This document shows, in pieces, positions 36,800 through 46,688 of a stretch of 64,000 nt of DNA; the first letter of the stretch is position 1; every line of letters starts with the position of its first letter. The stretch comes from Bartonella sp. DB5-6 (GTDB taxonomy: Bacteria > Pseudomonadota > Alphaproteobacteria > Rhizobiales > Rhizobiaceae), in contig NZ_JH725114.1 of assembly GCF_000278115.1 (NCBI RefSeq), positions 14,598 to 78,597 of the forward strand, written 5' to 3'. The position numbers and the translations under genes are program-made. Under the pieces are notes generated by a model. That model worked only from the letters and a program-made list of their open reading frames with translations, was not told the DNA's origin and ran no database searches.

Positions 36800-37426
36800 A
36801 TGAACGAAGCTGAAAAAATAAGCAATCTTGACGAACCACGCCTATTTGAAGAAGATGGCATCGAAGCGCGCGTTGCCGTTCTTATCATACCATTGCTTAA
36901 GCCTTTGGGTTTTCGTTTAGTTCGCATAAAGCTTCTTGGTTTAAATGGTTTAACACTTCAGATTATGGTTGAACGTGCTGATGGCTCTATGACTGTAGAA
37001 GATTGTGAAACTGTTAGTCGAACTGTTTCGCCCCTTCTTGATGTACAAAATGTTATTGAACGCAAATATCATTTAGAAATTTCATCTCCTGGCATTGATC
37101 GCCCATTGGTAAGAAAGTCTGACTTTTTTCAGTGGCAAGGGCATATTGCAAAAATTGAAACCAAAATAACAATTGATGGGCGCCAAAAATTTCGGGGAAC
37201 GCTTACAAATATCACGCAAGATGGATTTACTTTAAACACCGATAAAGCCGCTTATGGAGAAACTATGTACACCTTTATTCCCTTTTGTGATATCACAAAT
37301 GCGCATTTGGTGCTTACTGATGAACTTATTCGCGACGCGTTGAAAAAAAATAAAGATTTAAATAAACAACTCATTCCCGAAGATAATCTTAACATCTCAA
37401 AACAAACGTCAAATTATAAGAATTGA
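36800..37426 (+). CDS. rimP: Ribosome maturation factor RimP
   Basis: The protein contains EARVAVLIIPLLKPLGFRLV, the ISSPGIDRPL motif and the C-terminal Sm-like domain. It assists 30S subunit assembly. Starts at 36776, 36782 and 36800 are all possible; the last begins MNEAEKISN, close to other family N-termini. The frame overlaps the nusA region by a few bases upstream of the true nusA start. It heads the conserved operon rimP-nusA-ylxR-infB-rbfA-truB. Confidence 0.88.
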   Translation: MNEAEKISNLDEPRLFEEDGIEARVAVLIIPLLKPLGFRLVRIKLLGLNGLTLQIMVERADGSMTVEDCETVSRTVSPLLDVQNVIERKYHLEISSPGIDRPLVRKSDFFQWQGHIAKIETKITIDGRQKFRGTLTNITQDGFTLNTDKAAYGETMYTFIPFCDITNAHLVLTDELIRDALKKNKDLNKQLIPEDNLNISKQTSNYKN

Positions 37427-37473
37427 TATCACTGGGAGATGCCCGTAATGTGGCACAAAGAAGGAGAAAATTG

Positions 37474-39105
37474 ATGGCTACAAGCGCTAACAGGCTTGAA
37501 ATTCTGCAAATTGCAGACGCTGTTGCACGTGAAAAATCAATTGATCGTGACATTGTCATTTCTGCAATGGCCGATGCTATTCAGAAAGCAGCACGTTCTC
37601 GGTATGGTCAAGAAACTAATATTCGCGCCGAAATCAATTCCAAAACAGGTGAAATTAAATTACAACGCCTGCTTAAAATTGTTGATGTCGTTGAAGATTA
37701 TACAACTGAAATTACTCTATCGGATGCCCTTAAACGCCAAGCAGACGCAAAAATTGGTGATTTTTTTGCTGATCTTTTACCTCCTATGGACTTTGGACGT
37801 ATCGCAGCGCAATCTGCTAAACAGGTTATTGTACAAAGAGTACGCGATGCAGAACGTGACCAACAATACGAAGAATTTAAAAATAAAATTGGTGAGATTA
37901 TTTCTGGTGCAGTAAAACGTGTGGAATATGGCAATGTTATCGTTGATCTAGGACGTGGTGAAGCTATCGTACGCCGTGATGAATTAATTCCACGTGAATC
38001 CTTTCGCTATGGCGACCGTATTCGTGCCTATGTCAGTGACGTGCACCGTGAATCACGTGGTCCGCAAATTTTCCTTTCACGCACACATCCTCAATTTATG
38101 GTAAAACTTTTTACCATGGAAGTACCAGAAATCTACGATGGTATTATAGAAATTAAATCCGTTGCACGTGATCCTGGTTCACGTGCTAAAATTGCTGTTG
38201 TTTCGCGCGATGGTTCCATTGATCCTGTTGGTGCATGTGTTGGAATGCGAGGAAGTCGCGTACAGGCTGTTGTTGCAGAATTACAGGGGGAAAAAATTGA
38301 TATTATTCCTTGGTCTCCTGATGCCGCAACATTTATCGTCAATGCGTTACAACCCGCTGAAGTTTCTAAAGTTGTTCTCGATGAAGATGCAGAACGTATC
38401 GAAGTCATTGTCCCTGATGACCAACTCAGCCTTGCTATTGGACGGCGTGGACAAAATGTTCGTTTAGCTTCACAATTAACAGGATGGAATATTGATATTT
38501 TAACGGAACAGGAAGAATCTGAAAATCGTCAAAAAGAATTTATCGAACGCAGCAAACTATTTATGGAATCTTTAGATGTTGACGAAATGATAGGCCAAGT
38601 TATGGCATCAGAAGGTTTTTCTTCCATTGAGGAAATTGCCTATATCGATCTCGAAGAAATTGCTTCCATTGATGGTTTTGATCATGAAACTGCTGCTGAA
38701 ATCCAAAACCGCGCGCGTGAATATCTCGAACATAAAGAAAAAGAGCTTGATGAAAAGCGCAAAAAACTCGGTGTTTCTGATGAATTACGAGCATTGCCTG
38801 GAATAACAAGTGCTATGTTAGTTGCTGTTGGTGAAGATGGTGTAAAAACAATAGAAGACTTTGCTGGCTATGCAGTTGATGATTTGGCGGGCTGGAAAGA
38901 ACGTAAGGAAGGTCAAACACAAAATTTTTCTGGTATACTGACCCCATTTGATATTACACGTGCTGATGCAGAAGCCATGGTTTTAGCTGCACGTGTACAA
39001 GCAGGTTGGATAGACAAAATCGATCTTGTTACAGAGACTCCCGCAGAAAATGAAGACTCTGCAAAAAATGAAAAAATAGATAATTTGAATGTGGATACAC
39101 TTTAA
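37474..39105 (+). CDS. nusA: Transcription termination/antitermination factor NusA
   Basis: ATG at 37474 with AAGGAG upstream gives a 543-residue protein starting MATSANRLEILQ. In order: the RNA-polymerase-binding N-domain, an S1 domain near residues 130-200, KH1 and KH2 (including SLAIGRRGQNVRLASQL), and C-terminal helix-hairpin-helix repeats with an acidic tail. It controls pausing, termination and rRNA antitermination. It ends exactly where the ylxR gene begins. Confidence 0.95.
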   Translation: MATSANRLEILQIADAVAREKSIDRDIVISAMADAIQKAARSRYGQETNIRAEINSKTGEIKLQRLLKIVDVVEDYTTEITLSDALKRQADAKIGDFFADLLPPMDFGRIAAQSAKQVIVQRVRDAERDQQYEEFKNKIGEIISGAVKRVEYGNVIVDLGRGEAIVRRDELIPRESFRYGDRIRAYVSDVHRESRGPQIFLSRTHPQFMVKLFTMEVPEIYDGIIEIKSVARDPGSRAKIAVVSRDGSIDPVGACVGMRGSRVQAVVAELQGEKIDIIPWSPDAATFIVNALQPAEVSKVVLDEDAERIEVIVPDDQLSLAIGRRGQNVRLASQLTGWNIDILTEQEESENRQKEFIERSKLFMESLDVDEMIGQVMASEGFSSIEEIAYIDLEEIASIDGFDHETAAEIQNRAREYLEHKEKELDEKRKKLGVSDELRALPGITSAMLVAVGEDGVKTIEDFAGYAVDDLAGWKERKEGQTQNFSGILTPFDITRADAEAMVLAARVQAGWIDKIDLVTETPAENEDSAKNEKIDNLNVDTL

Positions 39106-39741
39106 ATGAATAAACGGACCTGCATTGTGACAAGAAAAAATGCTTCAGCAGAAACGCTGATCCGTTTTGTTATCGGTCCCAATAATCAAATTGTTCCTGA
39201 TCTTAAAGCCACATTGCCTGGGCGTGGTGTTTGGGTCTCTGCTCACCATTCTGTCATTGAAGCAGCGATCAAACAAAAAGCTTTTAACAAAAGTTTTAAA
39301 ACCGATGTTGAGGTTGTGCCAGATCTTGCACATCTTGTTGATACACTTTTGTTAAAATCTGCCCTTTCAAGCCTTTCCATGGCGAGAAAAGCAGGTGCCA
39401 TTGTTATGGGAGCAACAAAAGTTGATGCAGCTATCCGCTCTGGTCAAGCTATTCTCGTACTTCATGCTAAGGAAACTACAGAAGAGGGAAAACGGAAAAT
39501 TGCACAAGCCATCTATACAATGCAACAACACACAAATCGGAATATAAAAATCATATCTTTATTTACAAGTGATGAAATGCGGGTGGCTTTTGGCGCTAAT
39601 CCTGTCATGCATGCGGCTTTATTAGATACAAAAGCTGCCGAAGGATTTCTCAAAACGATACACAAACTGCTCGCCTATCGTGATGGCAAGCACATCAAGC
39701 TTGGTGAGATGACGGTACAAGCCGTGAAGGAAGTACAATGA
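39106..39741 (+). CDS. YlxR domain fused to an L7Ae-like RNA-binding domain
   Basis: The 211-residue protein combines a YlxR domain (residues about 1-85: [10 protein letters not shown] and [10 protein letters not shown]) with a C-terminal L7Ae/YlxQ-type domain (about 90-190: [21 protein letters not shown]). Alphaproteobacteria commonly carry this fusion where other bacteria have two genes. A nucleic-acid-binding role with NusA and IF2 is inferred from the operon. It starts one base after the nusA stop and overlaps infB by four bases. Confidence 0.9.
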   Translation: MNKRTCIVTRKNASAETLIRFVIGPNNQIVPDLKATLPGRGVWVSAHHSVIEAAIKQKAFNKSFKTDVEVVPDLAHLVDTLLLKSALSSLSMARKAGAIVMGATKVDAAIRSGQAILVLHAKETTEEGKRKIAQAIYTMQQHTNRNIKIISLFTSDEMRVAFGANPVMHAALLDTKAAEGFLKTIHKLLAYRDGKHIKLGEMTVQAVKEVQ

Positions 39742-42260
39742 GTGAAAATAATAATGACAAAACAACAGTCAAGAGGACACTAACCCTAAAGCGGACGGTC
39801 CTAGAGACGAGCACGGTCAAACAAAATTTTAGCCATGGCCGTACAAAGGCTGTGGTTGTCGAGACCAAACGGCGCAAAATTACGCGACCTGATGAAAAGG
39901 CTGAAATACAACAACCAATTACGAAGCCGCATGTAGCTCCTCAACGCTCTAAACCACGATTCGAAGAAGTAATTCCTCATGAAACCGTTGCTAAAAGTAA
40001 TCTTTCATCTGCTGAAATGGAAGCAAGACTTCGCGCGTTAGAAGAAGCACATATTCAAGAAAAAATAATGCGTGAACAAGCTGAAAAAGAAGCAAAACGT
40101 GCAAAAGAACATGAAGAAAGTTTGAGACAATCAATTCAAGAAACCGAAATACATCAAGAAAAAGAAAGCTCACCAGTACAGACTCCATCTCTTACCTCGG
40201 CTCACTCTCTTAGCGAATCGATAAATATCCCTATCACGCCTAAAAATACAACTGTGATTGAAAAACGTAGAGCAGATGACAATAAAGAAGACGAGCGCCA
40301 TAACCGACGCGCCAACCCTGTTAAATCAGAAGTGCGTGCACCAAAAGTTGTAAAAGGTGCTGATGAACGACGCCGTGGAAAATTAACCCTCAATAGCGCT
40401 TTAGACGAAGACGGTAGTGCACGTGGACGTTCAATGGCTGCAATGCGTCGTAGGCAAGAGAAATTTAAACGTGCACAAAACCAAGAGCCAAGGGAAAAAA
40501 TTTCTCGCGAAGTTGTTCTTCCTGAAACCATTACTATTCAAGAGCTTGCGCAGCGTATGACTGAGCGCTCCGTGGATGTGATTAAATTTCTGATGAAACA
40601 AGGACAAATGATGAAACCTGGCGATGTTATTGATGCAGATGTTGCTGAACTCATTGCCGTTGAATTCGGTCATACTGTTAAACGTGTTTTGGAATCTGAC
40701 GTAGAAGAAGGCATTTTTAATATAGCTGATAATCCTCAAAAAGTGCGGCAACGCCCACCGGTCGTAACAATTATGGGCCATGTCGACCACGGAAAAACTT
40801 CTCTGCTTGATGCTATTCGAAAAGCAAATGTTGTTTCTGGTGAAGCAGGTGGTATTACACAGCATATTGGCGCTTATCAAGTGGAGCAAAATGGTCAAAA
40901 GATTACCTTTATTGATACACCTGGACATGCTGCTTTCACGGCTATGCGCGCTCGTGGAGCTCGTGTTACGGATATTGCCGTTCTGGTTGTAGCTGCTGAT
41001 GATAGTGTCATGCCACAAACAATTGAATCAATTAATCATGCCAAAGCAGCTGGTGTACCGATTATTGTTGCTATCAACAAAATTGATAAACCAGCTGCTG
41101 ACGCGCAAAAAGTGCGTACAGAACTTCTGCAACACGAAGTGTTTGTTGAAACCATGGGTGGGGAAACTTTAGAAGTCGAAGTTTCTGCTAAAACTGGTCA
41201 AAATCTTGATAAACTTCTCGAAGCTATTCTCCTCCAAGCTGAAATTCTTGATCTGAAAGCCGATCCTCAACGAACCGCAGAGGGCGTTGTGATTGAAGCA
41301 AAACTGGATAGAGGACGTGGATCTGTTGCAACAGTTCTTGTTCAAAAAGGAACATTGCATCCTTCTGATATTATTGTCGCCGGCAATGAATGGGGTCGTG
41401 TGCGTGCTTTGATCGACGACCATGGTCGTCACGTGAAAGAAGCAATTCCTTCTACGCCTATTGAAATTTTAGGTATGCAAGGAACACCGCAAGCTGGAGA
41501 CCGTTTTGCCGTTGTCACTCATGAAGCAAAAGCACGCGAAATTGCTGAATACCGTCAGCGATTAGCACGTGATAAAGCTGTAGCACGACAAACGAGTTCT
41601 CGCGGTTCTCTTGAACAGATGATGACCAAATTACAAACCACAGGCATTAAAGAATTTCCCCTTATTATTAAAGGAGATGTGCAGGGATCAATTGAAGCAA
41701 TCGCTTCAGCATTAGAAAAGCTAGGAAATGAAGAAGTACGTGCACGTATTGTACATTCTGGTGCTGGGGGTATCACTGAAAGTGATATTTCTCTCGCTGA
41801 AGCTTCTAACTCTGCTGTGATTGGCTTTAATGTTCGAGCCAATAAACAAGCGCGTGATTGTGCTAAAACACAAGGAATTGAAATTCGCTATTATAACATC
41901 ATCTACGATCTTGTTGACGATATAAAAGCTGCCATGTCAGGATTACTCTCACCAGAACAGCGTGAGACTTTCCTTGGAAATGCTGAAATTCTGGAAGTCT
42001 TTAACATCACAAAAATTGGAAAAGTTGCTGGTTGTCGCGTTACAGACGGTAAAATAGAACGGGGAGCTGGTGTTCGCCTTATCCGCGATAATATTGTCAT
42101 TCATGAGGGAAAACTTAAAACACTCAAACGCTTCAAGGATGAAGTCAATGAAGTACAAAGTGGTCAAGAATGTGGAATAGCATTCGAAAACTATGACGAC
42201 ATACGTACAGGAGATACTATTGAAACTTTCCGCATCGAACATATTAATCGCACATTGTAA
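39738..42260 (+). CDS. infB: Translation initiation factor IF-2
   Basis: The 840-residue GTPase has a long charged, coiled-coil N-terminal region, an IF2_N domain ([20 protein letters not shown], about residue 270), then the G domain with G1 [10 protein letters not shown]3 DTPGH and G4 NKID, and the C-terminal domains binding initiator tRNA. It places fMet-tRNA on the 30S subunit. AAGGAAG precedes the ATG within the ylxR end. Confidence 0.97.
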   Translation: MSENNNDKTTVKRTLTLKRTVLETSTVKQNFSHGRTKAVVVETKRRKITRPDEKAEIQQPITKPHVAPQRSKPRFEEVIPHETVAKSNLSSAEMEARLRALEEAHIQEKIMREQAEKEAKRAKEHEESLRQSIQETEIHQEKESSPVQTPSLTSAHSLSESINIPITPKNTTVIEKRRADDNKEDERHNRRANPVKSEVRAPKVVKGADERRRGKLTLNSALDEDGSARGRSMAAMRRRQEKFKRAQNQEPREKISREVVLPETITIQELAQRMTERSVDVIKFLMKQGQMMKPGDVIDADVAELIAVEFGHTVKRVLESDVEEGIFNIADNPQKVRQRPPVVTIMGHVDHGKTSLLDAIRKANVVSGEAGGITQHIGAYQVEQNGQKITFIDTPGHAAFTAMRARGARVTDIAVLVVAADDSVMPQTIESINHAKAAGVPIIVAINKIDKPAADAQKVRTELLQHEVFVETMGGETLEVEVSAKTGQNLDKLLEAILLQAEILDLKADPQRTAEGVVIEAKLDRGRGSVATVLVQKGTLHPSDIIVAGNEWGRVRALIDDHGRHVKEAIPSTPIEILGMQGTPQAGDRFAVVTHEAKAREIAEYRQRLARDKAVARQTSSRGSLEQMMTKLQTTGIKEFPLIIKGDVQGSIEAIASALEKLGNEEVRARIVHSGAGGITESDISLAEASNSAVIGFNVRANKQARDCAKTQGIEIRYYNIIYDLVDDIKAAMSGLLSPEQRETFLGNAEILEVFNITKIGKVAGCRVTDGKIERGAGVRLIRDNIVIHEGKLKTLKRFKDEVNEVQSGQECGIAFENYDDIRTGDTIETFRIEHINRTL

Positions 42261-42387
42261 AATAATCCAGCGACTTTACTCCCTGTAAAATGAGAAAAGT
42301 TATTGAATTTTATGCACAATGCCTCCGTTCTTTATTATCCTTTAAGGCAATCAAAGAAAGAGGGATTGTAACAAAGGTAAGACTTCG

Positions 42388-42795
42388 ATGAAAAATGCAG
42401 GACCATCACAACGGCAGCTAAGAGTAGGAGAACAAGTGCGCCATGCAGTATCTCATATACTACAGCGTGGTATTTTACTCGATGATGTCTTAAAAGATAT
42501 GGTAATTTCTGTCTCTGAGGTGCGCATGTCACCAGATTTAAAAATTGCCGTTTGCTTTGTTTCTCCTCTCAGCATTCTTAAAAACACATCTCATGTTGAT
42601 GTCGTTGATATCCTCAATAAACACAGCCGTTTTATCCGTGGAGAAATTAGCCACGCATTGAGACAGATGAAATATATGCCTGAGCTGCGTTTTCGGCTTG
42701 ATAGTAGTTTCGATAATTTTTCAAAAATTGATGCTTTGCTTCGCTCACCTGAGGTGGCACGCGATCTTCACCATAGCGATAAACTTGAGGATTAG
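42388..42795 (+). CDS. rbfA: Ribosome-binding factor A
   Basis: The 135-residue KH-fold protein contains [20 protein letters not shown] at its N-terminus, [19 protein letters not shown], and the C-terminal [14 protein letters not shown]. It binds the 30S subunit in late 16S processing. It lies 127 bases after infB. Confidence 0.94.
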   Translation: MKNAGPSQRQLRVGEQVRHAVSHILQRGILLDDVLKDMVISVSEVRMSPDLKIAVCFVSPLSILKNTSHVDVVDILNKHSRFIRGEISHALRQMKYMPELRFRLDSSFDNFSKIDALLRSPEVARDLHHSDKLED

Positions 42796-42799
42796 AAAT

Positions 42800-43759
42800 A
42801 TGGCACGGCAACGCAAAAAAAAAGGCCGTTCCGTTTCTGGCTGGATCATATTTGATAAACCAAAAGGAATGAGATCAACAGAAGCCGTCTCACAAATCAA
42901 ATGGCTTTTTCATGCGCAAAAAGCAGGACATGCAGGTACGCTTGATCCTCTTGCTTCTGGTCTCCTACCAATTGCATTAGGTGAAGCAACAAAAACCGTT
43001 CCCTACGTTATGCAAGGTACAAAAACCTACCGTTTTCATATTGTTTGGGGAGAAGAGCGTTCAACAGACGATCTAGAAGGTGAAGTAACGAAGACATCTC
43101 TCAAACGTCCAACACGCGAAGAAATACTCGCCCTTCTTCCTCAATATACAGGTGTTATTTTGCAAACACCTCCACAATTTTCGGCAATTAAAATTGCCGG
43201 TAACCGTGCCTATGATTTAGCACGTGATGGTGAAGTTGTTGAAATTCCACCACGCCAAGTAGAAATAAAAACTTTTAAACTAATAGAAACTTCTACCAAT
43301 GAGCGTTCTATCTTTGAAATAACCTGCGGAAAAGGAACCTATGTGCGCTCCTTAGCACGCGATATGGGACGTGATCTCGGTTGTTATGGATATATTGCCG
43401 ATTTAAGACGCATCGCAGTAGCACCTTTTTGTGAAAATGATCTCATCACATGGGACGAACTAAAAGCAGCAACACTGGATAAAAATGTAACAAATGGACA
43501 TGGTGCTCATCCCAAAAGAGATTTTTCAACACTTGATACACTTTTAATTAAAACAGGTGCTGCGCTGGATTGTCTTTCCCATTGTATACTTAATGAAATC
43601 CAAGCACAACGAGTTATGATGGGCAATCCTGTTTCCCTCTGTGATAACAATGCATCTATTAATGAAGAAGAGATTTGCGTTATCTACAAAGGCCAACTTC
43701 TTGCTATAGGCACTCTTGATAAAAGCTTATTCAAGCCAAAGCGGATTTTCACAATTTAA
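42800..43759 (+). CDS. truB: tRNA pseudouridine55 synthase
   Basis: ATG at 42800, preceded by GAGG, gives [23 protein letters not shown]; the longer in-frame extension to 42698 lies inside rbfA and is not needed. The catalytic Asp is in [15 protein letters not shown]. The 319-residue enzyme makes pseudouridine 55 in the T-loop of tRNAs. In most relatives rpsO follows directly, but here an oppositely oriented exporter gene intervenes. Confidence 0.95.
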   Translation: MARQRKKKGRSVSGWIIFDKPKGMRSTEAVSQIKWLFHAQKAGHAGTLDPLASGLLPIALGEATKTVPYVMQGTKTYRFHIVWGEERSTDDLEGEVTKTSLKRPTREEILALLPQYTGVILQTPPQFSAIKIAGNRAYDLARDGEVVEIPPRQVEIKTFKLIETSTNERSIFEITCGKGTYVRSLARDMGRDLGCYGYIADLRRIAVAPFCENDLITWDELKAATLDKNVTNGHGAHPKRDFSTLDTLLIKTGAALDCLSHCILNEIQAQRVMMGNPVSLCDNNASINEEEICVIYKGQLLAIGTLDKSLFKPKRIFTI

Positions 43760-44227
43760 TCCGTTCTTTCTCATAATCATCTCTCTGAAAAAATACTTTC
43801 TCATATTAATAAGGAGAAGGAGGCTTTTTTCATTACTTTAAACTCACCCTTTTACAATAATTCAGATAAGGGTCTAAGGCAGTGGTGTGTCCGTAAAACT
43901 AACCTTCACTCGCACAATAAAGCACAAGAATGTGTCTTTATCATTTAAATCGTTTCTTTAATCATTGCTAGATACACGTGCATATATTGTAGTGTCAAGA
44001 GGATTTGGTAGGATAGAAAACTTAAACTTTAGTTGAAACAAATTGCAATACTAATAATCTTAGGCTGTTCATTCAGTAAAAATCTGCCCTTAATTTACTA
44101 ACTGCATAAAGCGCGCATTGAACATCTTAAAATTTCTGCTGTTTCGTTCATCCTAACAAATTTATCCATAAAATAGTATTGCACATATTTAATAGTTGAT
44201 AAGAAAACTGTTTTAGCCCTCTTCCCA
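43760..44227. other. Convergent intergenic region without a gene
   Basis: This 468-base spacer separates truB from the converging MFS gene. It is AT-rich, with no frame bearing a ribosome-binding site and no convincing terminator. It may contain scar sequence from the rearrangement that placed the exporter between truB and rpsO. Confidence 0.5.
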
Positions 44228-45856
44228 TCAAGGCAATTGATCAGCAGAGGGTTTTAAATGCATCTCACTGACATGTGGTATTGTTTGCCGCTCAATCATA
44301 CGGTGTACTCTTATACCACTTGGCATACGATTTAATTGACGCAAGAGCTTATTTACCTCTGCATCTGCTTTTGTACGACGATGATTATGGCGTAAATAAT
44401 CTACCCATGTTGGCATATGATAAGCTTCTGTCCAATATTCAGGCCTTTCGAGATCACGCAAAAGAACCCATTGACGAGCGCCATCACGTAAACGAATATT
44501 GCGACGACGTGTCATCACTTTGAGAAATTCTTCGAGATCATTTTCATGAATTTGGTAATCAATCATAATCATGATAGGACCGCTTCGTGCTTTTAGGTCG
44601 AGTAAAAGCTCTGGTTCTCTGAAATGATCAAGCGGATCAAGATCTATCTCAGGAATTTCCTGAACCCTAAATTTGACTCCCGCAAGAGCTCCCAAAATCA
44701 AGAATAGAGAACAAACACTCAAAGCAACTGTTGGAGAATAACCATCAGCAAGAGCTCCCCAGATAGCGCTTCCGATAGCCATACCTCCATAAGATGCTGT
44801 TTGATAAAGCGCTAAAGCACGTGCAACGACCCAGCGTGGTGTAGATAATTGTACAGATGTATTAAACAACGACAACGCCAAAACCCAACACAAACCTGCA
44901 GGAAATAAAGCAATATGGCTTATAACCAGCGAACGGCTCATTGCCAAAAAAAGACAGGAAAAAGCAAAACCAATAAATGCGCTTGTAATAATCGTCTCTG
45001 AACGAAAATAATGCCGTACAGATGAATTAATAACACCGGCGGTCATCGCTCCCAAACCAAAACAACCAAGAAGTGTGCCATAAAGAAGTGCATTTCCCCC
45101 GAGAATGTTATGCACAACGATTGGCAAAAGTGCTAAAATCGAAATTGCTCCAATACCAAAAAGGAACGCTCTGATCATAATACTAAGGAGATTAGGCGAC
45201 ATCGCAACATAACGCAAACCATCTGAGACGGCCCCGAAAAGTCTCTCTCGTGGCAACGAATTGTTTTTATAACTCTGTTTCCACAAAAACAAAGCAGCAA
45301 TTAAAGGAATGTAACTTATCGCATTGAAAAGAAAAGCTGCTGATGCACCCAGAGTAGCAATAACAGCACCACCAATAGCAGGACCTACACTACGCATTAA
45401 ATTAAAGCCTACACTGTTCAGACTAACGGCAGCAGGAATATTTTCCCTGCTCACAATGTCTCCTATTGTTGCCTGCCAAGAAGGATTATAAAAGGCGGTT
45501 CCACACCCAATCAAAAATGTAAAGCATAACAAAAACCAAGGTGTTAAAAAGCCCATATAGGATAAAACAGCCAAATTAATTGAAACAACCATCATCATAA
45601 TCTGCGCACACAACATAATTTTACGCCGATTAAAATTATCAGCTAATGCTCCCGCCATCAGAGAAAACATAACAAGTGGTAATGTCGTAGCACTTTGAAC
45701 AAACCCAACCATAGAATGTGAAGAACTAATCAATGCCATCAACCACCCTGCCCCTACAGCCTGTATAAGCCCTCCCAAATTAGAAACAAGAGTAGTCAGC
45801 CATAAATTACGAAATATTGAATTACGAAAAAGCTCTAACGTCGAAATGCTCTGCAT
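44228..45856 (-). CDS. MFS exporter (MFS_3/EntS-like) with C-terminal soluble domain
   Basis: ATG at 45854-45856, with GGAGGC six bases upstream, gives about 542 residues. Residues 1-400 contain 10-12 membrane segments with GALADNFNRRKIM between helices 2 and 3, the MFS loop signature. The last 130 residues form a soluble domain (MIDYQIHENDLEEFLKVMTR, then WVDYLRHNHRRT), as in other MFS_3 proteins of rhizobia. The family includes siderophore and drug exporters; the substrate here is unknown. It lies opposite to, and between, truB and rpsO. Confidence 0.85.
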   Translation of the reverse strand: MQSISTLELFRNSIFRNLWLTTLVSNLGGLIQAVGAGWLMALISSSHSMVGFVQSATTLPLVMFSLMAGALADNFNRRKIMLCAQIMMMVVSINLAVLSYMGFLTPWFLLCFTFLIGCGTAFYNPSWQATIGDIVSRENIPAAVSLNSVGFNLMRSVGPAIGGAVIATLGASAAFLFNAISYIPLIAALFLWKQSYKNNSLPRERLFGAVSDGLRYVAMSPNLLSIMIRAFLFGIGAISILALLPIVVHNILGGNALLYGTLLGCFGLGAMTAGVINSSVRHYFRSETIITSAFIGFAFSCLFLAMSRSLVISHIALFPAGLCWVLALSLFNTSVQLSTPRWVVARALALYQTASYGGMAIGSAIWGALADGYSPTVALSVCSLFLILGALAGVKFRVQEIPEIDLDPLDHFREPELLLDLKARSGPIMIMIDYQIHENDLEEFLKVMTRRRNIRLRDGARQWVLLRDLERPEYWTEAYHMPTWVDYLRHNHRRTKADAEVNKLLRQLNRMPSGIRVHRMIERQTIPHVSEMHLKPSADQLP

Positions 45857-46078
45857 TTTTTGCCTCCAAATCGGCAATCTATTGCCTTCTTTAATATAAA
45901 CACGTTATGCAAAGCAGCAATCTTTGTATTAAAAGAATGCATAATTCTTTAAGGACTCTCATAAAACCTTGTTAAAATCAATATTTCAAAACAAAATCCT
46001 TTATTGAAAGACGGTTTTCAAGATGCTTTTAAGGACTAGTATTTTAACCTTCGTTCCTGTATAAATGCCAAAGTAAGT

Positions 46079-46174
46079 AAGAGTCTTCAACTCTTCTTGT
46101 TTCTTCGCAGACCCTTGCTGAACGACATCTCGGCTGTGGGTGACTTTTGTTTCTTTGTTTTTTGAAAGGATAAT
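46079..46174 (+). promoter_or_regulatory. Candidate ribosomal protein S15 leader
   Basis: The untranslated region before rpsO contains a hairpin AAGAGT/ACTCTT (46079-46095) and a second fold closed by ACCC (46111-46114) with GGGT (46138-46141), ending just before the AAAGGA ribosome-binding site. S15 controls its own synthesis through structured leaders in several bacterial groups, including one described in rhizobia. Assignment here rests on position and potential pairing. Confidence 0.45.
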
Positions 46175-46177
46175 ATG

Positions 46178-46447
46178 ATGTCGATTACAGCTGAACGTAA
46201 ACAAGCTCTTGTCGCAGAATACGCAAATAAAGTCGGTGACACAGGATCACCAGAAGTACAGGTTGCTGTGCTTTCTGAACGTATTTCTAATTTAACTAAC
46301 CATTTTAAATCTCATAAAAAGGATAATCATTCTCGTCGTGGTCTTTTAAAAATGGTATCTCAACGCCGTCGCCTTCTTGATTACCTTAAAGGGATTGACC
46401 AAAATCGTTATCAAACACTTATCAGAAAGTTAGGTTTGCGTCGCTAA
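46178..46447 (+). CDS. rpsO: 30S ribosomal protein S15
   Basis: The 89-residue protein [16 protein letters not shown] has the S15 signature [29 protein letters not shown] in shortened view: [12 protein letters not shown] binds 16S rRNA helix 22. Two adjacent ATGs exist (46175 and 46178); the second gives the family's usual MSIT start and better spacing from AAAGGA. A terminator follows before pnp. Confidence 0.97.
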   Translation: MSITAERKQALVAEYANKVGDTGSPEVQVAVLSERISNLTNHFKSHKKDNHSRRGLLKMVSQRRRLLDYLKGIDQNRYQTLIRKLGLRR

Positions 46448-46463
46448 AAGAAAAATGAGATGT

Positions 46464-46491
46464 GGTGTTCTAAAAAAACACCTATTTTTTT
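46464..46491 (+). terminator. Terminator after rpsO
   Basis: GGTGTT (46464-46469) pairs with AACACC (46477-46482) around an A-rich 7-base loop, and a run of seven Ts follows. It probably gives partial termination between rpsO and pnp. Confidence 0.75.
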
Positions 46492-46688
46492 AGTTAGAAC
46501 TCTAAAAACTGACGAGTAATCATCATGAGGCGGGATTGCTAGTTTCTTTGTGTTTGAATTGCGATTTATTGCTCTCTTCTCACAAAAAACAGAAGTATTT
46601 TGTTGTCCTGCCTATAGCTTTAAAATATGCCACGCAAACCCAGAATGTGAACACTCAAAGGTGTGACACTGGTCATTAAGGATAAGAA

